Source: SIG607 sp045537575 (GTDB lineage: Bacteria > Bacillota > Clostridia > Oscillospirales > Acutalibacteraceae). From it: DNA of 10,715 nt. The number at the start of each line of letters is the position of its first letter. The stretch's first letter is position 1. A program made the position numbers and the translations under genes. Below are positions 1 through 5,177 of this stretch, one piece after another. The DNA lies in NCBI GenBank assembly GCA_045537575.1, contig JAZSPU010000051.1, positions 1-10,715 of the forward strand. The letters run 5' to 3'. Below the pieces are notes generated by a model. That model saw only the letters and a program-made list of their open reading frames with translations. It was not told where the DNA came from and did not search any database.

Positions 1-610
1 TTTCTTTAAAGATTTTTTCCTTTTTAATAAGAGCAGCCACCAAAAGAATGATGCTGGATAACAGCATTGCCATTATCATAAATTCATTTTTATACTTGCC
101 GTCGAATCTTTCAGGCTGAATATCTAAAATAACAGATGAAAGACCGTTTACAACAAAGGTTACCATAACGGCAATAAGCCATTTAAGAGAAAAATTCAAC
201 TTTTCCTTTTTTACACTTATTAAAAATAACGAGATAAGTAAAAGAATACCGCCGATTATACCTGTAACGCCGATTGTTTCTCCTTTAAAGAGTCCGTAAA
301 AGGTAGGAATTAAAAGAGAATAGGATATAATGAGCATTGTTATTGATAAAGGTCCCCAAGAAATAGATAGGAAGCCTCCAATAAGCATAGCCGAGAACAT
401 TATCGCAAAGGCAATCGAATAAGGGATAAGCTCGGGGACGAATTCAAACTTAAAGCCCGAGGAAATTGCAAAGAAAATGACCTCAGCAGCAGCTGTGACT
501 GCCGAAAAGAAAAATACCTTTGGATATTGCGCCTTTAGATTATACTGTTTTTTGATGATGCTTTGAGCCGCCACAAAAACGACTAAGCAGATAAGTAACA
601 AATATTGCAT
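1..610 (-). CDS. DMT/EamA-type membrane transporter, 3' end beyond window
   Basis: The frame is open from an ATG at 608-610 to the window's left edge, giving 203 codons with no stop, so the C-terminus is missing. The protein begins MQYLLLICLVVFVAAQSI and contains about seven hydrophobic segments (near residues 3-18, 33-50, 63-80, 84-103, 111-131, 141-158 and 172-187), separated by short charged loops. The stretch with GLFKGETIGVTGIIGG, near residues 104-119, resembles the end of the first EamA half of drug/metabolite transporters (P..Y.....GE..g..g..G). Those proteins are usually about 280-300 residues with ten helices, so roughly a third is missing. The start is supported by GGAGAG ending four bases upstream. 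The gene is divergent from an AraC-type regulator that may control it. The substrate cannot be read from the sequence. Family assignment is moderately sure. Confidence 0.7.
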   Translation of the reverse strand, partial: MQYLLLICLVVFVAAQSIIKKQYNLKAQYPKVFFFSAVTAAAEVIFFAISSGFKFEFVPELIPYSIAFAIMFSAMLIGGFLSISWGPLSITMLIISYSLLIPTFYGLFKGETIGVTGIIGGILLLISLFLISVKKEKLNFSLKWLIAVMVTFVVNGLSSVILDIQPERFDGKYKNEFMIMAMLLSSIILLVAALIKKEKIFKE

Positions 611-637
611 ACGTCTCTCCTGTTTCTTTTTATTTTC

Positions 638-666
638 ATTATATCTGCTTGTTCTTTATTTTTGAA
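638..666 (-). promoter_or_regulatory. Promoter of the DMT-type transporter
   Basis: Read on the minus strand, TTCAAA (661-666) and a perfect TATAAT (638-643) are separated by 17 bases. The predicted start near 631 leaves a leader of about 21 bases carrying GGAGAG. The -35 matches consensus at only four of six positions, which would fit a promoter that needs an activator such as the divergent AraC protein. That last point is inference. Confidence 0.5.
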
Positions 667-719
667 TAGACAAAGTTTGGAATTCTTGACATAATTAACA
701 CATTTTTTCAAAAAAGACA

Positions 720-748
720 TTGAAGGAAAGCAAATGTTGTGCTATACT
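720..748 (+). promoter_or_regulatory. Possible promoter of the first AraC-family gene
   Basis: TTGAAG (720-725) and TATACT (743-748) are spaced by 17 bases. The predicted transcription start is about 755, at the first G of the GGAGGT ribosome binding site. This gives a leader of only about 13 bases before the TTG at 768. A separate TTGACA at 686-691 has no acceptable -10 at 16-18 bases. This reading makes 720-767 promoter and leader rather than coding. Confidence 0.35.
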
Positions 749-767
749 GTTTTCGGAGGTGGCCGAA

Positions 768-1589
768 TTGAAGCTTATTGATATTCACCAAATGCCGATT
801 TTTAGACTTGCCTGCGTATATGAAGCAGACGGATACAGTTCCTCCTTCGAACCGTCTAATACGTGCCTTGATTTTGCCTACGTTTCTGAGGGACGATTAG
901 AGGTTACTAAAGGAAATGAAAGATATATTGCCGAAAAAGACGATATTATGTGCGCTATACGAGATGTAAAGACCACTGTGCGTTCCTCTGGCTTTCACTC
1001 CCACCACGTTGTTTCAATTGATACTTTGTGGGAGTTTTCCGACAAGAGCATATCAGCCTTTCACATTCCCTACGTATTAAAACGCTGTCCTGAGACCGAA
1101 GAAATAAAACGTCTTATTGATGAGTTTATTTATTCGTCTTATCTCTACGAAAATTCACCGGGCAGAACGGCAGAACTGTTTTTGAAAATTCTTTGCAAAA
1201 TTGATGGGGCTTGTCGAAGAAATGAGGCTTCTTATCAGCCTAAATATTCCCTTGTGGTAGAAAAGGCAAAATCTTATATACAAAGGAATATAAAAAAACC
1301 GATAACTCAAAAGATGGTAGCTGACCACCTCAATGTCTCTCCCAGCTATTTATGCAGTGTCTTTAAAAAATCCGAAGGTATGACACTTATACGCTACGTC
1401 AACATACATAAGCTTACCGATATAAAGAATCTTTTGGACAAGGAACGTTTGCCTATGTATAAGGTTGCTGAGATGTACGGCTATACCGATGCAAACTACG
1501 TCAGCTCTCTTTATAAAAAACTGTTCGGACGAAACATAACAAGCGTTCCCGAATCACAAAAAGCCGAAAAATTAAGCCGAGAACTTTAA
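768..1589 (+). CDS. AraC-family transcriptional regulator
   Basis: A cytoplasmic DNA-binding regulator of 273 residues. The N-terminal 100 or so residues (IFRLACVYEADGYSS..., later HSHHVVSID) look like the beta-rich, cupin-like sensing domain of AraC proteins. The C-terminal 100 (about 162-259) hold the two helix-turn-helix motifs, TQKMVADHLNVSPSYLCSVF and YKVAEMYGYTDANYVSSLYK. The frame is open from a TTG at 720, but I place the start at the TTG at 768. GGAGGT (755-760) sits seven bases before it, and the earlier TTG has no comparable site. The usual P..YR ending is replaced by an altered tail (ITSVPESQK). The gene is divergent from the transporter at 1-610, a typical regulator/target pair, and converges on nagB. 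Its effector is unknown. Confidence 0.88.
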   Translation: MKLIDIHQMPIFRLACVYEADGYSSSFEPSNTCLDFAYVSEGRLEVTKGNERYIAEKDDIMCAIRDVKTTVRSSGFHSHHVVSIDTLWEFSDKSISAFHIPYVLKRCPETEEIKRLIDEFIYSSYLYENSPGRTAELFLKILCKIDGACRRNEASYQPKYSLVVEKAKSYIQRNIKKPITQKMVADHLNVSPSYLCSVFKKSEGMTLIRYVNIHKLTDIKNLLDKERLPMYKVAEMYGYTDANYVSSLYKKLFGRNITSVPESQKAEKLSREL

Positions 1590-1602
1590 GTTCTCGGCTT
1601 TT
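1574..1602. terminator. Bidirectional terminator between the first AraC gene and nagB
   Basis: The arms AAGCCGAGAACTT (1574-1586) and AAGTTCTCGGCTT (1588-1600) are a perfect 13-base inverted repeat followed by T's on the plus strand. The AraC stop codon (TAA, 1587-1589) sits at the tip of the hairpin. The nagB stop (1605-1607) lies two bases beyond. On the minus strand the stem is followed by AATTTTTC, so it may also end the nag transcript. Confidence 0.85.
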
Positions 1603-1604
1603 GC

Positions 1605-2459
1605 TTATTTATTATAAATTCTGATTTCAGGGACGGGGGAAGCAAGTGCTACGCTTGCGGCATAGATTTTTGCATCGGGGTGATTCTGGAAAAGTGAGCA
1701 AGGAATCTTGCTTGTAACGGGGCCGTGAAGAATCTTTCTGAGTGCTGCCGCATTCCAGTCTCTAGGCATACACATTCTTACCTTTTTAGCCATAAATGCT
1801 TCTCTCATACCAATTGTGATACAGTTCTGAGGAATACCGTCAAGGTCAGCGGCACAGTTCATAAATGCGTTTATGGTAAGGGTTTCTCTTGCTATTTTAA
1901 GCACACGGGTGGGAAGATTTGCGAAATCCTCGTTAGACATAGTCTCACCGGGTTCGGGTGGCTCATTAAAAGCAAAGTGAGCAGTTATACCAACACCGCC
2001 CCAAGCCATATCAAGTTTGCCCATTTTACGAATATATTCTTCAATAAATTCAGGCTTTTCGGGATCGGGGAAAATTCTCTGGCTTTCGGGAATATTAAGC
2101 TCTTCATCAATAAGATTATAGAAAATTCTATCCATACCGCCTCTGAAAGAAAGAGGATCAGATTTATCAAGATACTTAAGATCGTCGGTAAGATATTCGT
2201 CCATATTAATAAAGTGGCAACGCTTAAGGCTTAAACGGTACTTGTTTACAAGCCATACAAGACGGCTGTAAGGACCTAAGGGGCCGTAAGGAACTATCAT
2301 TACGGTGTCTTCGCCTTTTTCATTATTTTCCTTTATTGTCTCGAAAACCTCAATAGCCATCTTCCAATAAAGGTCCTGTTCACATTCGCATACATCAAGC
2401 TTGATGTTGCTTCCCTTACCAAGCTCACTTGGGGGAATTAAATTGTACTCCGGTATCAT
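1605..2459 (-). CDS. NagB-like glucosamine-6-phosphate deaminase/isomerase family protein, divergent active site
   Basis: A cytoplasmic protein of 284 residues, longer than typical NagB (about 240-270), from the family that turns glucosamine-6-P into fructose-6-P plus ammonia. Family landmarks are INMDEYL (84-90; D87 matches the enolisation base D72 of E. coli NagB), GGVGITAHFAFNEP (154-167) and HGPVTS...QNHPD (245-262). H161 and E166 match H143 and E148. The ring-opening position that is Asp or Asn in classical NagB is Thr159. The phosphate loop, classically TG(S/G)TP, reads VPYGPLGPYS (56-65). The start overlaps the nagA stop (ATGA), and AAAGGAG lies about eight bases upstream, so the two genes are translationally coupled. 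Neighbouring nagA supports an amino-sugar role. Because of the substitutions it could be a paralogue with another reaction, so I give no firm symbol. Confidence 0.82.
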   Translation of the reverse strand: MIPEYNLIPPSELGKGSNIKLDVCECEQDLYWKMAIEVFETIKENNEKGEDTVMIVPYGPLGPYSRLVWLVNKYRLSLKRCHFINMDEYLTDDLKYLDKSDPLSFRGGMDRIFYNLIDEELNIPESQRIFPDPEKPEFIEEYIRKMGKLDMAWGGVGITAHFAFNEPPEPGETMSNEDFANLPTRVLKIARETLTINAFMNCAADLDGIPQNCITIGMREAFMAKKVRMCMPRDWNAAALRKILHGPVTSKIPCSLFQNHPDAKIYAASVALASPVPEIRIYNK

Positions 2460-3589
2460 ACTTCTTCTCCTTTTATGTAAGTTTTTAAGAGATTAAACTC
2501 TTTATCAAAAATATTGATGTCAGCATCCTTGCCTTCTTCAATACTTCCTTTTCTGTCACTAACGCCTATATATTCGGCAGGGTTTTTGGTTACGCATTTC
2601 AGCAGCTCTTCTATAGAAATGCCTGTCATTTTATTCACATTTTTAATACTGTCAATAAGCTTTAAACAGCTTCCTGCAAGACTATAGCCACTGTTTTGGT
2701 CAACTATAAGCTTATCCTTCTCGATTATTACGGGCACTCCGCCCATTTCGCCTTTGCCTTCAGGCAGTCCCGAAAGATGCACGTTATCGCTTATGAAAAG
2801 AATTTTATCAATAGACTTAAACTTAAAGAGGATATTTACAAATTCTTTATTAACGTGATAGCCGTCGGTAATAAGCTCGGCATAAAGTCTATTATCAAAG
2901 GCGCCTACGCCACCTGCTCCAAGCTCGAGATGATTCATCCAACGCATACCGTTATATATATGGGTTACTCCGCTAAGTCCCGCCTCAATACAAGGGGTTA
3001 TTTCTTTTTCCAGGGCGTCGGTATGCCCCATAGAAGCGCGTATTCCCTTTTCCTTTAAAAGAGCCGAAAGCTCGATACTGCCTTTATTTTCAGGAGCAAA
3101 AGCCAAAACCTTTAAATGCCCCCTTGCAGTATTCACCATTTTTTCTACTAATGAAAAATCAATTTCTTCCTTTATAAAATCGGGATTTTGAGCTCCGCAC
3201 TTTGCCTTAGAAAAGAAAATGCCTTCACTGTATATACCAAGCGCCTCAGCGCCCTTTGAGTCTTGATTTTCAATATAATCAGCAAGGTAATTGAATGCCT
3301 TTAAGGTGTCCTTATCGCTTAAAGTAAGGGTTGTGGGAAGAAAGGAAGTAACGCCGATTTTTGCAAGAATTTTCGAAAGAGCGGCACAGTCCTTAGTAGC
3401 ATCTACACCGCCTCTGCCGTGAATGTGAATATCAATAAAACCGGGGGTAACGTATTTACCGCTTAAATCTATTTCGCATTCCCCTTTAAGATTTTCACCG
3501 ATTTCTATAATCTTTTCCCTTACAGCAACGTCCTTTACAACGAATTTACCGTCAATATAAACATTTGCATTTTTAAAGACTTTAAGCAT
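2456..3589 (-). CDS. nagA: N-acetylglucosamine-6-phosphate deacetylase
   Basis: A cytoplasmic metal-dependent amidohydrolase of 377 residues (family norm about 380) that removes acetate from GlcNAc-6-P to give GlcN-6-P. All key positions are visible: the metal-site HxH in GFIDIHIHGRGG (H55, H57), E122 in GIYSEGIFF (classical LEGPF), H189 in SMGHTDA, H210 in VTHIYNGM (classical THLFNAM), H245 in ITDGYHV, and the catalytic D268 in LFISDNVHLSG (classical TDA). The start ATG (3587-3589) has GGAG and GAGGG upstream. The gene overlaps the downstream NagB-like gene by four bases. It is divergent from an AraC-type regulator, which is its likely controller. No GlcNAc kinase or PTS gene is present, so uptake and phosphorylation must be encoded elsewhere. 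Confidence 0.92.
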   Translation of the reverse strand: MLKVFKNANVYIDGKFVVKDVAVREKIIEIGENLKGECEIDLSGKYVTPGFIDIHIHGRGGVDATKDCAALSKILAKIGVTSFLPTTLTLSDKDTLKAFNYLADYIENQDSKGAEALGIYSEGIFFSKAKCGAQNPDFIKEEIDFSLVEKMVNTARGHLKVLAFAPENKGSIELSALLKEKGIRASMGHTDALEKEITPCIEAGLSGVTHIYNGMRWMNHLELGAGGVGAFDNRLYAELITDGYHVNKEFVNILFKFKSIDKILFISDNVHLSGLPEGKGEMGGVPVIIEKDKLIVDQNSGYSLAGSCLKLIDSIKNVNKMTGISIEELLKCVTKNPAEYIGVSDRKGSIEEGKDADINIFDKEFNLLKTYIKGEEV

Positions 3590-3727
3590 AGCTCCACACC
3601 CTCTTTGATTTTATTATACTGTCTTTTAAGGTTAAATAAAATGCAAAAAACAATATTAATTTGTAATATTCGCTCACTTTTCCTTGACTATACATTGATT
3701 TTTTAATAAAATAAAAGAGGTGATAAT
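3590..3727. promoter_or_regulatory. Divergent control region between nagA and the second AraC gene
   Basis: This 138-base A/T-rich gap holds both promoters. For nagA, a perfect TATAAT lies on the minus strand (3613-3618) without a convincing -35, a sign of an activator-dependent promoter. Two copies of the palindrome AATATT (3652-3657 and 3665-3670), 13 bases apart, could be operator half-sites. That is a weak call in such A/T-rich DNA. Confidence 0.4.
3684..3712 (+). promoter_or_regulatory. Promoter of the second AraC-family gene
   Basis: TTGACT (3684-3689) and TAAAAT (3707-3712) are separated by 17 bases. The predicted start is near 3718-3719, within the AGAGGTG ribosome binding site. This would leave a leader of about ten bases before the ATG at 3728. 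Confidence 0.45.
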
Positions 3728-4501
3728 ATGAAGCTTACAAATTTTGATACCGAAAAAACAGTTACCTTCCTTCGCTCCTGCTTTCCCCTGCCTATAAAAA
3801 GTCCCGTTAGGGTAGAAAACAGGCAGTATAGTGCGCTTATATACTTGGTTCGAGGGGGAATTCGTTTTAAATTCAATGAAACGGAATTACTTGCACGTGA
3901 GCGTGACGTTGTTTATCTGCCCGAAAACTGCAGTTACTACTACAAAGCATCAAAGGAGATTTCAGCAATTCAAATTGATTTTGACCTTGTTGACAGAGAA
4001 AAAGGCACAAAACTGTTTTTCTCCACTCATCCCGTACTTTCTCTTATTGATACGGGGGATGAAATTCAGGAAAGCTTTTCAAATATTTTAAAAAGCTTTG
4101 CTTCCCCTTCGCCCTCAGCAAAAATCAAACGAACGGGAGAATTTTTAAAAATTCTTTCATTTATAGAGGACAGCGAAATAAATGACGAAGGGGTTATGCG
4201 TCTTGCTCCTGCCCTATATAGACTGAGAGAAGGCTATTGTGAAAAGGTTTACGTTAAGGAGCTTAGCGAACTTTGCGGTATGAGTCAGGCAAGTCTCAGA
4301 CGTCTTTTCAAGGAAACCTTCGGAGTATCCCCCATTACCTATAAAAACAATTTAAGAATAAAAATGGCTTGTTCCCTAATAAAAAGCGGCGCCTACTCAA
4401 TAAGTGAAATATCGGAAATTTTAGGCTTTGAAGATATTTACGCCTTTTCCCATGCCTTTAAAAAGGCAACGGGAGTAACGCCAAGCGGGTATAGGGATTA
4501 G
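3728..4501 (+). CDS. AraC-family transcriptional regulator, probable nag regulator
   Basis: A cytoplasmic regulator of 257 residues. The N-terminal part (about 1-90) is beta-rich and cupin-like (SALIYLVRGGIRFKF, later ERDVVYLPENCSYYYKA). The C-terminal 98 residues carry two helix-turn-helix motifs, VKELSELCGMSQASLRRLFK and ISEISEILGFEDIYAFSHAF, followed by the family's closing TGVTPSGYR. The ATG has GAGGTG (3717-3722) five bases upstream. The divergent arrangement with nagA suggests it senses an amino-sugar signal and controls nagA and the NagB-like gene; that is inference from position. The last two codons (AGG GAT) and the TAG stop coincide with the first unit of a G-rich heptad repeat, so the repeat appears to set the end of this protein. 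Confidence 0.88.
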   Translation: MKLTNFDTEKTVTFLRSCFPLPIKSPVRVENRQYSALIYLVRGGIRFKFNETELLARERDVVYLPENCSYYYKASKEISAIQIDFDLVDREKGTKLFFSTHPVLSLIDTGDEIQESFSNILKSFASPSPSAKIKRTGEFLKILSFIEDSEINDEGVMRLAPALYRLREGYCEKVYVKELSELCGMSQASLRRLFKETFGVSPITYKNNLRIKMACSLIKSGAYSISEISEILGFEDIYAFSHAFKKATGVTPSGYRD

Positions 4502-4503
4502 GG

Positions 4504-4520
4504 GTATCGCGTTGCGATAC
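4504..4520. repeat. Small perfect hairpin nested in copy A
   Basis: GTATCGC (4504-4510) and GCGATAC (4514-4520) form a perfect 7-base stem around GTT. It sits between two heptad units as if inserted. It has no T-tract, so it is not a terminator. Confidence 0.6.
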
Positions 4521-4574
4521 AGGGATTAGGGAGTAGGGAAAAGTTATAACAATATTATTTCATCAAAATCAAAC

Positions 4575-4596
4575 GGGACGATGTAGGCATCGTCCC
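4575..4596. repeat. Palindromic element nested in copy A
   Basis: GGGACGATG (4575-4583) and CATCGTCCC (4588-4596) form a perfect 9-base stem around TAGG, followed by CCTACA. On the minus strand it begins TGTAGGGGACGATG. This type of short GC-rich palindrome is familiar to me from intergenic regions of Clostridia genomes, but I could not search for copies. Confidence 0.6.
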
Positions 4597-4626
4597 CTAC
4601 AAGATATTCCCTATTCCCTCGTCCCT

Positions 4627-4663
4627 AAAATATAAAAGACGGCAAAGCCGTCTTTTATATTTT
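4627..4663. terminator. Bidirectional terminator between the second AraC gene and the SLOG gene
   Basis: A perfect 17-base inverted repeat (4627-4643 and 4647-4663) with core AAAAGACGGC-AAA-GCCGTCTTTT and an AAA loop. It has A-runs on one side and T-runs on the other, so it works in both directions. The SLOG gene's stop codon (4655-4657) lies inside the right arm. Confidence 0.88.
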
Positions 4664-5119
4664 AATCACTTCTATTCCTTTTTTTCTTGCGTAATCGGTG
4701 GTGTAAGCAGAGCCGCCGCTTGTTTTTCTAAGATATGAGATTATATAACCACTTTCGTCCACCATATAACGATTTCGAGTATGTAGGCAACCTCTGTAAT
4801 AGTTTTCACTCAGCAGAACCGTTTCATCGGCAAGGTTAAGCATTTCGTTATAAACCGCCAAGTCGCTTTCGCTAAAGCCCTTTGCCTGAGACTTATAGGG
4901 AACTGCAACTATTATTTTTATATGGGGGAAATTTTGTCTAATTTCAAAAAGCAGAGTAGCGGCAAGGGTATCAAAGCCTAATGCTCCGCCTACAATAAAA
5001 CGCTCCACGTCTTTGTTAATAAGATTTAATATTTCTTCCCTTGTTCTTTCGCAAACCGTTTTGTATTCGTGTTCGGGAATTTCTCTGTGTCCCGTAAAGC
5101 AACAGGTTTTATTCTTCAT
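4655..5119 (-). CDS. SLOG-family (DUF1273/YpsA-like) protein
   Basis: A small cytoplasmic protein of 154 residues with the Rossmann-like SLOG fold, thought to bind a nucleotide-type ligand. Visible marks are CCFTGHREIP at the N-terminus, the loop GGALGFDTLAA (44-54), VPYKSQAKGFSESD, and the C-terminal block YYRGCLHTRNRYMVDES followed by GGSAYTTDYA. A longer frame begins at a GTG (5126-5128). That GTG is part of AGGTG, the ribosome binding site six bases before the ATG at 5117-5119, so the ATG is the start. B. subtilis YpsA has been linked to cell division and stress, but this protein is only a family relative and its role is unknown. It stands alone between two terminators and has its own predicted promoter. 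Confidence 0.85.
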   Translation of the reverse strand: MKNKTCCFTGHREIPEHEYKTVCERTREEILNLINKDVERFIVGGALGFDTLAATLLFEIRQNFPHIKIIVAVPYKSQAKGFSESDLAVYNEMLNLADETVLLSENYYRGCLHTRNRYMVDESGYIISYLRKTSGGSAYTTDYARKKGIEVIKI

Positions 5120-5135
5120 TTTTATCACCTATTTT

Positions 5136-5164
5136 ATTGTAACAAAACCGCTTGAATAGTTCAA
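5136..5164 (-). promoter_or_regulatory. Promoter of the SLOG gene, built into the preceding terminator
   Basis: On the minus strand TTGAAC (5159-5164) and TACAAT (5136-5141) are spaced by 17 bases. The -35 spans the loop and right arm of the antiporter's terminator hairpin. The predicted start is about 5129, at the AGGTG ribosome binding site, giving a leader of roughly ten bases. Confidence 0.45.
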
Positions 5165-5173
5165 GCGGTTTTG
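5143..5173 (-). terminator. Terminator of the antiporter gene
   Basis: A perfect 14-base inverted repeat, CAAAACCGCTTGAA (5143-5156) and TTCAAGCGGTTTTG (5160-5173), with a three-base loop. It begins four bases after the antiporter stop codon (5178-5180). Minus-strand transcripts end in TTTTGTT. Confidence 0.82.
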
Positions 5174-5177
5174 GATT

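Larger units (their letters stand above)
4493..4626. repeat. G-rich heptad inverted repeat, copy A, with two nested hairpins
   Basis: The plus strand has GGG tracts at 4494, 4501, 4522, 4529 and 4536. They are spaced by 7, except for a gap of 21 that holds a small hairpin. The motif is AGGGATT / AGGGAGT. CCC tracts at 4609, 4616 and 4623, also spaced by 7, form the opposite arm (CCCTATTCCCTCGTCCCT). The segments 4521-4540 and 4608-4627 are inverted copies with three differences in 20. Nested inside are GTATCGC-GTT-GCGATAC (4504-4520) and GGGACGATG-TAGG-CATCGTCCC (4575-4596). The A/T-rich stretch 4541-4574 shows nothing I can name. The array starts in the AraC stop codon and runs into the next terminator. 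Confidence 0.75.

Noticed and set aside
720..767. A 16-residue N-terminal extension of the first AraC protein, starting at TTG 720
   Set aside because: A strong GGAGGT sits seven bases before the TTG at 768, and the extension contains a plausible promoter, so it is more likely non-coding.
1725..2234. Plus-strand open frame of 169 codons opposite the NagB-like gene
   Set aside because: It lies entirely antisense to a well-supported gene, with cysteine/histidine-rich non-family sequence and no ribosome binding site; other antisense frames (2696-3058, 6775-7182, 8977-9264) fail in the same way.
3590..3727. A riboswitch or glmS-type ribozyme upstream of nagA
   Set aside because: The leader from the predicted promoter to the nagA ATG is only about 17 bases, too short for such an element.
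4493..4626. Copy A as an insertion sequence
   Set aside because: At about 134 bases it has no room for a transposase and no clear target duplication; at most it is a small non-coding repeat.
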